Below are positions 54,547-63,558 of a stretch of DNA of 64,000 nucleotides, one piece after another. This stretch comes from an uncultured Clostridia bacterium (GTDB taxonomy: Bacteria > Bacillota > Clostridia > Christensenellales > UBA3700). The stretch lies in contig CAMQWP010000002.1 of NCBI GenBank assembly GCA_947038565.1, positions 62,001 to 126,000 on the forward strand. The letters are read 5' to 3'. The first letter of the stretch is position 1. Every line of letters begins with the position of its first letter. The position numbers and the translations under genes were made by a program. Below the pieces are notes generated by a model, which saw only the letters and a program-made list of their open reading frames with translations, was not told the DNA's origin and searched no databases.

Positions 54547-55743
54547 TTAGATAAGGTCGCGAGTTTCTCTAGCGATAACTAGCTCTTCGTTAGTAGGAAG
54601 TACAAAAACTTTTACTTTTGAGCTTGGTTTAGATATCTCGACATTTTGCTTACGAGGACAGTTTTTATTTTTGTCCCAATCCATATCAAGACCTAAATAC
54701 TCAAGACCGCGTAGAACTCTCTCACGAGTATCGTATGAATTCTCACCAATACCGCCAGTAAATACTATGCAATCAACTCCACCTAAAGCGGCAGTATACG
54801 CACCAATATATTTTTTAACGCGATAAGCTGACATTTCTAATACTAATTGAGCTCTCTCATTGCCATTTTCAGCAGCGGCTTGAACTTCTCTACCATCAGA
54901 ACCAACACCAGAAACGCCCTTAAACCCTGACTCTTTATTAAGGTAATTAAGCATTTGATGTATGTCGAAGCCTTTCTTATCCATAAGGTACTCTAAACAA
55001 GCTGGATCAATATCTCCAGACCTAGTACCCATTACAAGACCTTCTAGCGGAGTTAATCCCATAGAAGTATCCTGACATTTGCCATCTTTAACAGCTGATA
55101 TTGAAGAACCATTACCTAAGTGACAGTTGATAATACGTTTATTCTCGCCACCAAGAAGTTCCATAGCAACACCTGTTACATACTTGTGAGAAGTTCCGTG
55201 GAAACCATATCTACGTACTTGATACTTCTCATAGTCCTCGTATGGAATAGCGTACATATAAGCATGCTTTGGCATAGTCAAGTGGAAAGCAGTATCGAAT
55301 ACGGCTACCATTGGCACGCCTGGCAATAGCTTTGCACAAGACTTAATGCAATCTATGTTTGCTGGCATATGAAGAGGTCCTAGAGGAATATTTTTCTCCA
55401 TAATAGCGATAGTTTCATCATTAATAAGAACAGAACCAGTAAAATCAACACCAGTATGCAATACTCTGTGACCTACAGCGTCTATTTCAGAAATATCAGT
55501 AAACACGCCGAAATCCTTGCTAACTAGCAATTCAAATACAACATTTAATGCTTGAGTATGATTGTCAAACTTGTAAGTTGCTTCATACTCTTTCTTAGGA
55601 GTACCCATTAAATCATGTGATACTGTAGACTTTTCTTGACCGATACAGTCAATACCGCCTGACACAAGACATTGCTCTGTTGCTATATCAATTACTTGAT
55701 ATTTTAGCGAGCTACTACCCGCATTTACTATTAATATATTCAT
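54547..55743 (-). CDS. ackA: Acetate kinase
   Basis: A protein of 398 residues that makes ATP and acetate from acetyl-phosphate. It opens with MNILIVNAGSSSLKYQ, the ASKHA phosphate motif, and shows HMPANI near residue 120, the FDTAFHLTMP block near 147, YGFHGTSHKYV near 177 and NCHLGNGSS near 205. The family length is about 400. aaggag lies before the ATG. It follows pta by 113 bases in the pta-ackA order, an energy-yielding acetate pathway. Confidence 0.97.
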   Translation of the reverse strand: MNILIVNAGSSSLKYQVIDIATEQCLVSGGIDCIGQEKSTVSHDLMGTPKKEYEATYKFDNHTQALNVVFELLVSKDFGVFTDISEIDAVGHRVLHTGVDFTGSVLINDETIAIMEKNIPLGPLHMPANIDCIKSCAKLLPGVPMVAVFDTAFHLTMPKHAYMYAIPYEDYEKYQVRRYGFHGTSHKYVTGVAMELLGGENKRIINCHLGNGSSISAVKDGKCQDTSMGLTPLEGLVMGTRSGDIDPACLEYLMDKKGFDIHQMLNYLNKESGFKGVSGVGSDGREVQAAAENGNERAQLVLEMSAYRVKKYIGAYTAALGGVDCIVFTGGIGENSYDTRERVLRGLEYLGLDMDWDKNKNCPRKQNVEISKPSSKVKVFVLPTNEELVIARETRDLI

Positions 55744-55856
55744 ACTGTTCTCCTTGATGGAACTAACTATTATTATATGATAAAATGTTTATTATATTTA
55801 AATTCTATTGCATTTAACAAAATCGGCGACAATGTCAAATACGTTATATAAGACTT

Positions 55857-56846
55857 TTACTTAGCTTGTAGTGCAGTAATAGCAACTACAGCCAAAACGT
55901 CCTCTGCAGTACATCCGCGAGATAAGTCATTTACTGGCTTGTCAAAACCTTGACAAATAGGTCCGATAGCCTCAGCACCTGCAAGACGCTGAACTAATTT
56001 ATAACCGATATTACCAGACTGAAGATCAGGGAATATAAGAACGTTAGCAGATCCAGCAATTTTGCTACCAGGAGCTTTTAATTGACCTACTGAAGGAACT
56101 AAAGCAGCGTCTACTTGAAGCTCGCCGTCTACTAAAAGATCAGGGCAAAGCTCACGCACTTTATTATAAGCGGTAACTACTTTATCTACATTCTCATGCT
56201 TAGCACTACCCTTAGTAGAGAAAGAAAGCATAGCAACTCTTGGCTCAACACCGCAAAGCACTTCTGCACTTTGAGCGGTAGAAATAGCGATATCTGCAAG
56301 CTGATCAGCGTTAGGATTAGGATTAACAGCACAATCACCGAAGACCATAACGTCACTGTCGTAGAAAGCATTGTCTTCCATGCACATAACGAAACAGCTA
56401 GAAACAGTATTTACACCCTTACGAGTTTTGATTATCTGAAGAGCTGGACGAAGTACGTTACCAGTAGAATTAACTGCACCTGCAACCATACCATCAGCGT
56501 CGCCAAGTTTAGTAGCAACAGCACCGAAGAAAAGAGTGTTAAGTATAAGTTTATCAGCGTCCTCGCGAGTCATACCCTTAGCCTTTCTAGCCTCGAATAA
56601 ATACTCAGCATAAGCACTAGTTTTATCACTAGTCTTAGGATTAATGATAGTAATACCTGACATGCAAACATCAGGACAAACTGACTTCATCACGCTCTCA
56701 TCACCTAAAAGTATGATGTTAGCGATTTTCTTATCAGTGATATCACGTGCAGCACGGATAATCCTAGGCTCCTCGCCCTCAGCAAGTACGATAGTTTTGT
56801 GAAGCATTATAGCTTTCTCTATGATTGAATTTAACAATTTACTCAT
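55857..56846 (-). CDS. pta: Phosphate acetyltransferase
   Basis: A protein of 329 residues, the short single-domain Pta, converting acetyl-CoA and phosphate to acetyl-phosphate. It shows [14 protein letters not shown] near residue 20, [21 protein letters not shown] near 118, [12 protein letters not shown] near 165, [10 protein letters not shown] near 205 and [11 protein letters not shown] near 235. gaggag precedes the ATG. Promoters for pta and for the divergent tmcAL must lie in the 203-base gap. Confidence 0.96.
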   Translation of the reverse strand: MSKLLNSIIEKAIMLHKTIVLAEGEEPRIIRAARDITDKKIANIILLGDESVMKSVCPDVCMSGITIINPKTSDKTSAYAEYLFEARKAKGMTREDADKLILNTLFFGAVATKLGDADGMVAGAVNSTGNVLRPALQIIKTRKGVNTVSSCFVMCMEDNAFYDSDVMVFGDCAVNPNPNADQLADIAISTAQSAEVLCGVEPRVAMLSFSTKGSAKHENVDKVVTAYNKVRELCPDLLVDGELQVDAALVPSVGQLKAPGSKIAGSANVLIFPDLQSGNIGYKLVQRLAGAEAIGPICQGFDKPVNDLSRGCTAEDVLAVVAITALQAK

Positions 56847-57049
56847 TACGTTTCTCCTCTATTAAATTGCACAATTTATGTTAAAACACTTGCAAATTTG
56901 CAAAAATGCTTTATAATGGTATTATATCGCGAGAATTTATCAAGCGAAAATACAATCGCTATTAAAATAGACACGTTAGATATATTATATAACATTTGAA
57001 CATTAAAATCAATTGAAATAAGACACTTTTTTAAAAAAGGAGAAATAAA

Positions 57050-58165
57050 ATGATAGCAGCAATAATAGTTGAATACAACCCTATACATAATGGTCATTTA
57101 TACCATATAAAATGCACTAGAGAGATGTTAGACAAGGTGTATCCTAACACTGAAAACCATATAATTGCTATCATGAGTGGCGGATTTTGTCAACGCGGCG
57201 AGCCTGCAATATTAAACAAATACACTAGGAGCAAGCACGCACTTCTAAACGGCGTAGACATGGTACTAGAATTGCCGAGTATATACGCAACTTCATCAGC
57301 CGAATACTTTGCAAAAGGTGCAATTGAGATCATCAGCAAGATCAGTGACGTTGGGCTGATATGTTTCGGATCAGAGAGCGGAGATATATCAAGTCTTACA
57401 TCAATATGTGACATCATGCAAAGTACTGAATACAATTTCTTGATAAAGGCAAATCTTGAAAGCGGATTATCCTACCCTATCAGCTCATCAAAAGCACTGA
57501 GCGAGCTAGGAGTAACAGACGAGAGTATGCTTACCTCTCCAAACAACACACTGGCTATAGAATACATCAAGCAATCACGAAAATACAACAATACTGCAAC
57601 TCTTGCGACTATATCTAGGCAAGGTGGCGGTTATCACGACTCAAACATACACGATCTATACTCTAGTGCGACAGCGATTAGAAATAGTTTATCAAATAAA
57701 ACAATTCAAAACATGCAATTACAAATGCCTGAAGTAGCATATAATGATATTGCAAATGCAAGCATTGATTATAATAAATTATTTGGAGTAATAAGCTCAA
57801 ATGCACTTACTATTAGTAAAGTATACGAAGATAATGAGGGAGTTATTAATCGCATAAAACGCGGTATAGAAACAGCAAATAGCTACGATGAACTTGTGGA
57901 ATACTCTCACACAAAACGATACACAAAAAGCAAGATTAAGCGAATACTCATCCATATCGCACTAAACCATATTGACATCGACACTTCAAGAAGTATCGGA
58001 GCGGTAAAAGTACTTGGCGTAAGAGAAAATTGCAAGAAGTTACTAAGCAATATAGACCATACTGGCGACAGTTTTCACTTTGATATGGACGCAAAATCTA
58101 ACAGCATATATAATATAGTAAGTACGGACAAGATAACTATGGATAAAATGCTAATTATAGAGTAA
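57050..58165 (+). CDS. tmcAL: tRNA(Met) cytidine acetate ligase TmcAL
   Basis: A protein of 371 residues (YlbM family) that acetylates C34 of elongator tRNA-Met using acetate and ATP. The nucleotidyltransferase motif AAIIVEYNPIHNGHLYHI is at the N-terminus, followed by MSGGFCQRGEPA near residue 44, VDMVLELPSIYATSSAEYFA near 65 and ISRQGGGYHD with SATAIRNSL near 190. aaaaaggag lies before the ATG. Its neighbours pta-ackA make acetate, the substrate, although the genes are divergent. It is slightly shorter than the usual 400 residues. Confidence 0.93.
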   Translation: MIAAIIVEYNPIHNGHLYHIKCTREMLDKVYPNTENHIIAIMSGGFCQRGEPAILNKYTRSKHALLNGVDMVLELPSIYATSSAEYFAKGAIEIISKISDVGLICFGSESGDISSLTSICDIMQSTEYNFLIKANLESGLSYPISSSKALSELGVTDESMLTSPNNTLAIEYIKQSRKYNNTATLATISRQGGGYHDSNIHDLYSSATAIRNSLSNKTIQNMQLQMPEVAYNDIANASIDYNKLFGVISSNALTISKVYEDNEGVINRIKRGIETANSYDELVEYSHTKRYTKSKIKRILIHIALNHIDIDTSRSIGAVKVLGVRENCKKLLSNIDHTGDSFHFDMDAKSNSIYNIVSTDKITMDKMLIIE

Positions 58166-58215
58166 TAATAACCCATATCAGTTTCGGTCAAAATAATTAG
58201 TATTATTAACGACAA

Positions 58216-59208
58216 ATGCTCATAAGCTATAGTATGAAAACTATTATTTTGAGTAAAAAAAGATTATTAATAGCCATCGTCATAACATTAATGGTTGCCG
58301 TGCTTTTATCGCCGTCCGACTATATAATGGCTGTGTTCGGTGGCTTATTGATTTATGTAAAAAACGTATTGCCAGCATTATTCCCTTTTATATTCTTTAC
58401 AAAACTACTTACCATGCTTGGCACTTCGGACGCAATGTCAAAGGGTCTAGCCCGTCCATGTGGTGCACTTTTTGCTACTCCGCCAATATCCGCATACGTG
58501 ATAAGCATGAGTATAATATGTGGCTATCCTATCGGTGCAAAGCTAGCACAAGAATTCTACATGCGTGGTGAGCTGACCACAAAAGACTGTGAAAAACTAA
58601 CCGCAACAGGCAATAGTGTTGGGCCTATATTTGCAATAGGTACTATCGGCACTCTTCTTATGGGCAATAAACTTTTCGGTTATATTATACTTGCATCTCA
58701 TCTATTAGGTAGTATGATATGTGGTATTATAATAAGAGGAAAAAGGTCTACTACTGACCTTACCATACTAAAACCAACTAGCATTAGTGACAATGCAGAC
58801 ATACTTAATACCACAATGTGCGATAGTATAATAAGCGTGCTTGGTGTTGGCGGATACATAGCGATGATGAGTTTGGTAATATCATTTTTTGAGCAAATCC
58901 AGTTATTTAACGTAATCGCTGAAGCATTATCATACACAGGAATTAATGCAGTACTCACAAAAAGCATTCTTGTAGGACTACTCGAGATGACTTACGGTAT
59001 CACTTCACTAACTACAGGCTTTTTACCTACCATGATAATAGTACCTACTGCTACATTTTTAGTAACATTCGGCGGACTTTGTATACATTTGCAATCAATG
59101 AATTTTCTATCAAAATGCGGAGTAAGATATTCAAGGTTTCTCGCAATAAAACTACTTCAAGCTCTCATAGCTAGTAGTATTGCCTGTCTATTCTGTCTTA
59201 TGTTATAG
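58216..59208 (+). CDS. ylbJ: YlbJ-like sporulation integral membrane protein
   Basis: An integral membrane protein of about 330 residues with roughly eight helices and two nucleoside-recognition (Gate) type modules. Family landmarks are LPALFPFIFFTKLL near residue 57, SIICGYPIGAKLAQEFYMRGEL near 100 and GNSVGPIFAIGTIGT near 133. In Bacillus subtilis YlbJ is needed for heat-resistant spores. The start is uncertain: neither the ATG at 58216 nor the one at 58234 has a ribosome binding site. It follows tmcAL by 50 bases, a conserved neighbourhood (ylbM-ylbJ). Confidence 0.87.
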   Translation: MLISYSMKTIILSKKRLLIAIVITLMVAVLLSPSDYIMAVFGGLLIYVKNVLPALFPFIFFTKLLTMLGTSDAMSKGLARPCGALFATPPISAYVISMSIICGYPIGAKLAQEFYMRGELTTKDCEKLTATGNSVGPIFAIGTIGTLLMGNKLFGYIILASHLLGSMICGIIIRGKRSTTDLTILKPTSISDNADILNTTMCDSIISVLGVGGYIAMMSLVISFFEQIQLFNVIAEALSYTGINAVLTKSILVGLLEMTYGITSLTTGFLPTMIIVPTATFLVTFGGLCIHLQSMNFLSKCGVRYSRFLAIKLLQALIASSIACLFCLML

Positions 59209-59367
59209 CCATTAAATAATATTATCACTATAATTGCAGTTCGCTTTAAACAAAAAACTTGTTTATTATTACCATAGCATTTATATATATTAATACACTA
59301 CATATATTATTTTAATAATTATATACTATGTTGAATATCACTATATATTAGTTGTATCTAAACTAAC

Positions 59368-59396
59368 ATAATGGATATTAATAATTTATCCATTAT
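59368..59396. repeat. Perfect 10-bp inverted repeat
   Basis: ataatggata (59368-59377) and tatccattat (59387-59396) with a 9-base spacer. It has no T-run on the plus strand, so it is not a clear terminator. Confidence 0.5.
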
Positions 59397-59495
59397 GATC
59401 TCTATCAAGATTTACTATTGTATCCAAAGATATTATATTTTAAATACAAACATTATGCTATCATATTATATACTAGTTATTACCGCAAAAAAAAG

Positions 59496-59526
59496 AACTG
59501 CCCACTGCATTACGCAGTGGGCAGTT
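59496..59526. terminator. Bidirectional terminator, ylbJ and decarboxylase operon
   Basis: A perfect 13-bp GC-rich stem (59496-59508 with 59514-59526), with eight to nine T residues after it on the minus strand and a TTTGTTTT run on the plus strand. Confidence 0.93.
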
Positions 59527-59640
59527 TGTTTTATAATATTCTGTATTTGAAATAGTATTAACATGTTACTTATAATAATTAAAATATTATATCCTTATTA
59601 CATGCTATTTATCAATATAATAATCAAATATCGTTAGTAA

Positions 59641-61077
59641 TTAAACTGGTTGAATTCCAGTCTCAACGTCGCCAACTTCAGTATCAACGTTGTATTTATT
59701 AGCAGCACGGTACTGGAAGAACTTAGTAGCTACTTGAGGGAATAGAGCGTAAGATAATACGTCCTCTTCTTGCTCGTAGTAACCAGAAGCCTTAACTTCA
59801 GCAATGTACTTAGCCATCTCAGGCTCGATTAGATCAGCAGGACGGCAAGTGATACGAGGCTCATCACCTATTATCTTCTTAACGATAGCAGGATCTACTT
59901 CGCAAGCTAACTTACCATACTCACCTCTAACCATACCCTTAACCTCTTTAGTTACCATCTTATATCTCTCGCCAGACAAGATGTTGAAAACAGCCTGTGA
60001 ACCTACGATTTGAGAAGAAGGAGTAACTAGTGGTGGATATCCAAGATCAGCACGAACTTTAGGAACTTCAGCAAGAACAGCGTCGTATTTATCCATAGCG
60101 TTAGCCTCAGTAAGCTGAGAGATAAGGTTAGATAACATACCACCTGGTACTTGATAAATAAGAGCTTTTACATCAGTCTCAAGAGCTTTCTTATTCAAGA
60201 AACCATCTTTTGCAAGTCTAGCAGCAACACCCTTAAAGTGTTGACCGATATCAGTAACTTCCTCTAAGTTAAGACCTGAGTCACGAGGAGTACCAGCAAG
60301 AGCTGCGATAAGAGGCTCAGTAGCAGGCTGAGAAGTACCATTACCCATAGGAGATAATGCAGTATCAATGATATCTACACCAGCTTCGATAGCTTTAAGG
60401 TACATCATGTTACCAGTACCAGAAGTATTATGAGTATGGATATGAATAGGACACTTTATAGCAGCCTTAACAGCCTTAACTAGCTCAAAACCCTCGTAAG
60501 GAAGAAGCAAGTTAGCCATATCTTTAATACAAATAGTATCAGCGCCCATGCCCTCAAGCTCTTTAGCAAGATTAACATAGTAATCACGAGTATAATAGTC
60601 GCCTACAGTGTAAGACATAGTAGCCTCACAAACAACGCCTAGACCACTCTTATCTTCAGAGCGATACTTATTACAAGCATCCATACAAGCCTTCATGTTA
60701 CGAGTATCATTAAGCGCATCGAAGATACGGATAACATTAATACCGTTAGAAATACTCTTTTTAACGAACTCATCTACCACGTCATCAGCATAGTGCTTAT
60801 AACCTAGGATATTTTGACCTCTAAGAAGCATTTGAAGTTTTGTTTTAGGCATAGCCTTACGAAGAGTACGTAGTCTCTCCCAAGGATCTTCGTTAAGGAA
60901 TCTTAGGCAAGAGTCAAAAGTAGCTCCGCCCCAACACTCTATAGAATAATAACCAACCTCGTCTAGTCTAGCACACATTGGAAGCATCTCGTCGATTCTC
61001 ATACGAGTTGCTGCCTGTGATTGATGTGCATCACGAAGTATAGTCTCAGTAAACATAATTTTATTTAAATTAGACAT
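59641..61077 (-). CDS. oadA: Oxaloacetate decarboxylase alpha / pyruvate carboxylase subunit B-type carboxyltransferase
   Basis: A protein of 478 residues with the DRE-TIM-like carboxyltransferase barrel: TETILRDAHQSQAATRMR near residue 10 (metal Asp and His), the lysine in CIKDMANLLLPYEG near 185 that becomes carbamylated, and metal histidines in HIHTHNTSGTGNM near 207. The PYC_OADA C-terminal domain follows. It lacks a biotin domain; a separate carrier is encoded upstream in the operon. It moves CO2 between oxaloacetate and biotin, as OadA or as the 5S subunit of transcarboxylase. Confidence 0.94.
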   Translation of the reverse strand: MSNLNKIMFTETILRDAHQSQAATRMRIDEMLPMCARLDEVGYYSIECWGGATFDSCLRFLNEDPWERLRTLRKAMPKTKLQMLLRGQNILGYKHYADDVVDEFVKKSISNGINVIRIFDALNDTRNMKACMDACNKYRSEDKSGLGVVCEATMSYTVGDYYTRDYYVNLAKELEGMGADTICIKDMANLLLPYEGFELVKAVKAAIKCPIHIHTHNTSGTGNMMYLKAIEAGVDIIDTALSPMGNGTSQPATEPLIAALAGTPRDSGLNLEEVTDIGQHFKGVAARLAKDGFLNKKALETDVKALIYQVPGGMLSNLISQLTEANAMDKYDAVLAEVPKVRADLGYPPLVTPSSQIVGSQAVFNILSGERYKMVTKEVKGMVRGEYGKLACEVDPAIVKKIIGDEPRITCRPADLIEPEMAKYIAEVKASGYYEQEEDVLSYALFPQVATKFFQYRAANKYNVDTEVGDVETGIQPV

Positions 61078-61092
61078 AAATACCTCCTTTTA

Positions 61093-62595
61093 TTAGCCGT
61101 AGATAGCAAGCAATACACCTGCAGCAACAGCTGAGCCTATAACACCCGCAACATTTGGACCCATTGCGTGCATTAATAGATAGTTATTAGGGTTTTCTTT
61201 ATTACCGACATCCTGAGCTACACGAGCAGCCATTGGAACGGCTGAAACACCTGCGGCACCGATAAGCGGATTGATTTTACCCTTAGAAATCTTACACATA
61301 AGTTTACCAACAAGAACACCACCAGCAGTAGCCACGCCGAACGCGAATACACCAAGAACGATGATCTTCATAGTCTGAAGGTTAAGGAATGAACGTCCAT
61401 AAGCCTTAGATCCAACAGTAATACCTAGTAAGATAGTGATGATATTGATAAGTTCGTTTTTCGCAGTATCTGCAAGACGAGGAACAACACCAGACTCTTT
61501 CATAATGTTACCAAGCATCAACATACCTAATAGAGGTATACTTGAAGGTAGGATAATACCTACAACACCAGTAACGATGATTGGGAATAGTATTTTCTCT
61601 CTCTTAGTAACTGGACGAAGTTGCTCCATTACGATCATACGCTCTTTCTTTGTAGTCAACAGCTTCATAATTGGAGGCTGGATAACTGGAACAAGCGCCA
61701 TATAAGAGTAAGCAGCAATAGCGATAGATGACATCAAGTGATCTGCAAGTTTACTAGTTAAGTAGATAGCAGTAGGACCGTCAGCACCACCGATAATACC
61801 GATAGCAGCAGCCTCAGCGCCAGTGAAACCGAAAGCGATAGCAAGAACGAAAGTTACAAAGATACCGATTTGGGCAGCAGCACCAAGAAGCAAGCTCTTA
61901 GGATTAGCGATAAGTGGACCGAAGTCAGTCATAGCACCGATACCAAGGAAGATAAGTGGAGGGAATATAACCCAGTCAACACCCTTGTATAGGTAGTAGA
62001 AAAGACCGAAGTCAGCAACAGTAGTATTAGAAGACAATATAGCGTCTCTAATAATATCTGTATTTACATTAATTCCGTTAACTATACCATCAGCACCAGA
62101 ATTCTGCAAGAAGATATTAAGTGCGTGAGAAGATTTCTCACTGATTGTCCAGCTAGCTTCAAAAACTACTGGTTGACCAATCATGTCTTCTAACATTTTA
62201 GCGATCTCACCGAAAGTACCACCGAACACATTACCATCAAGCATTAATTCACCAGCTTCGTTTACGAAACCACTGCTAATCAATGCGCTAATCTGCTCAG
62301 AAGAGAAATCTGCAAGATTTAAGGTATAGAAATAACCTTGAGTACCGTACAAAATATCATACGCACCCGGTATATTTATCAAAAACATACCAAAAGCCAT
62401 AGCAAGTAGTAGATTAGGCTCAAATTTCTTAGAAATAGCTAAGAAAAGCAATAGACAAGAAACAGCGATCATAACTAGATTCAATACAACATCTGTATTA
62501 AAAACAGCAAGACCAGTACTCTTCCAAAGATTTTCTAGAGATTCTAAGATACCGCCCGTTTCACCACCGCTTAAAGCGATAGAAAAATTAAACAT
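61093..62595 (-). CDS. oadB: Na+-translocating decarboxylase beta subunit (OadB/MmdB type)
   Basis: An integral membrane protein of 500 residues that couples carboxybiotin decarboxylation to Na+ export. The conserved core has FEPNLLLAMAFGMFLINIPG near residue 58, LIFLGIGAMTDFGPLIANPK near 215, GIIGGADGPTAIY near 267 and, near the C-terminus, GAAGVSAVPMAARVAQ. An insertion of about 110 residues (84-194) not expected in the classical 400-430-residue subunit separates the first helices from the DFGLFYYLYKG region. It follows the biotin carrier gene by 18 bases. Confidence 0.94.
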   Translation of the reverse strand: MFNFSIALSGGETGGILESLENLWKSTGLAVFNTDVVLNLVMIAVSCLLLFLAISKKFEPNLLLAMAFGMFLINIPGAYDILYGTQGYFYTLNLADFSSEQISALISSGFVNEAGELMLDGNVFGGTFGEIAKMLEDMIGQPVVFEASWTISEKSSHALNIFLQNSGADGIVNGINVNTDIIRDAILSSNTTVADFGLFYYLYKGVDWVIFPPLIFLGIGAMTDFGPLIANPKSLLLGAAAQIGIFVTFVLAIAFGFTGAEAAAIGIIGGADGPTAIYLTSKLADHLMSSIAIAAYSYMALVPVIQPPIMKLLTTKKERMIVMEQLRPVTKREKILFPIIVTGVVGIILPSSIPLLGMLMLGNIMKESGVVPRLADTAKNELINIITILLGITVGSKAYGRSFLNLQTMKIIVLGVFAFGVATAGGVLVGKLMCKISKGKINPLIGAAGVSAVPMAARVAQDVGNKENPNNYLLMHAMGPNVAGVIGSAVAAGVLLAIYG

Positions 62596-62613
62596 TACGA
62601 CCTCCTAAGTCTT

Positions 62614-62970
62614 TTAGGCAATAGTGAAAAGAACATCACCAGCACCAACAGTAGCACCTTTAGTAACGGCTACAGTTACAACACCGTCTTTATGAGCTGA
62701 CATATTATTTTCCATTTTCATTGCCTCAAGAACGACAACAACGTCACCCTTTTTAACAGTAACACCATCAACAACTGAAACGCCAAGGATAACACCAGGC
62801 ATTGGAGAAGGGAATGGAGAGCCAGCGCCAACTGGTTTAGCTACAGCTACAGGAGCTGATGCAACAGGTGCAGCAGTGAATGCTACTGGAGCAGCAGTAT
62901 TAGAACCGCCTACTTCTTCTACTTCAACAACGAAATTTTTTCCGTCTACATTAATATTAAATTTACGCAT
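62614..62970 (-). CDS. Biotin carboxyl carrier protein (transcarboxylase/decarboxylase type)
   Basis: A protein of 118 residues. After a short beta segment and an Ala/Pro/Val-rich linker (about residues 24-48) the biotinyl domain begins at SPMPGVILGV and contains the biotin site EAMKMEN with Lys85. The size fits the 1.3S carrier of transcarboxylase and the gamma/delta carriers of Na+ decarboxylases. BirA encoded at 45501-46445 is the likely modifying enzyme. It lies between the oadG-like and oadB genes. Confidence 0.95.
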   Translation of the reverse strand: MRKFNINVDGKNFVVEVEEVGGSNTAAPVAFTAAPVASAPVAVAKPVGAGSPFPSPMPGVILGVSVVDGVTVKKGDVVVVLEAMKMENNMSAHKDGVVTVAVTKGATVGAGDVLFTIA

Positions 62971-62985
62971 AATTATAAGTCTCCT

Positions 62986-63546
62986 TTAGTTTAAATGTTT
63001 AATAGTACGCACTTTGAATTTAACTTTTCTTTCAGCGCACTCTTGCTCAGTCGCAATAGCGATAGCGGCAGTAATAGCAGCAATAAGTCTTGGATCAGTA
63101 ACGATATCACCATTAGCACAAACGCAATCATTTTGAGTAGCGTCTGTAGCTTCTGTACTTTTAGCTTTTTGAGAAGCCTTAAGGTCACTGATAGCCTTTA
63201 GCATAATAGGTTTAGTAACAGTATTAAACTCAGCTTTAATCTTCGCAAGCTCAGATTTAGCGTCCTGTTTAGTTATTTCTTTTCTTTGCTCGCTGATATA
63301 AATATCATTAAGAGCCTCGTCACGAGTGTCGATAAATGATTTCTTAAGCGATGCAACTTCTGCACGATTGCCTCTGAAAATCAACATCATAGCATCCCAC
63401 TTATCCATATAAGTATTTGAGAATTTAAGAAGTTTAACGATACCAACTAGAAATAAAAGAATTAAGAATACTACTACAACACCGATCAACACTACTATAC
63501 CAGGGTTAACTGTATTCGCCGCAGCGAATAGTAAATTATTAATCAT
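62986..63546 (-). CDS. oadG: OadG-type gamma subunit of Na+-pumping decarboxylase
   Basis: A protein of 186 residues with one N-terminal membrane helix (about residues 17-40, VVLIGVVVVFLILLFLVGIV), a long charged helical region to about residue 125 and a C-terminal segment, DPRLIAAITAAIAIAT then FKVRTIKHLN, as seen in the OadG family. OadG holds the complex together and anchors the alpha subunit. Compared with the short 80-residue OadG it has an extra cytoplasmic helical part. It is next to the carboxyltransferase gene. Confidence 0.88.
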   Translation of the reverse strand: MINNLLFAAANTVNPGIVVLIGVVVVFLILLFLVGIVKLLKFSNTYMDKWDAMMLIFRGNRAEVASLKKSFIDTRDEALNDIYISEQRKEITKQDAKSELAKIKAEFNTVTKPIMLKAISDLKASQKAKSTEATDATQNDCVCANGDIVTDPRLIAAITAAIAIATEQECAERKVKFKVRTIKHLN

Positions 63547-63558
63547 AATATGTACTCC

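Larger units (their letters stand above)
59209..59640. other. Intergenic region between ylbJ and the decarboxylase operon
   Basis: It lies between convergent genes. It contains a perfect 10-bp inverted repeat at 59368-59396 and a strong bidirectional terminator at 59496-59526. The remainder is AT-rich without an ORF. Confidence 0.6.

Noticed and set aside
56876..57097. 73-codon minus-strand frame between pta and tmcAL
   Set aside because: It spans the divergent promoter region and the start of tmcAL and shows no coding character or ribosome binding site.
59368..59396. Second terminator after ylbJ
   Set aside because: The stem has no T-run downstream on the plus strand and a far better bidirectional terminator follows at 59496-59526.
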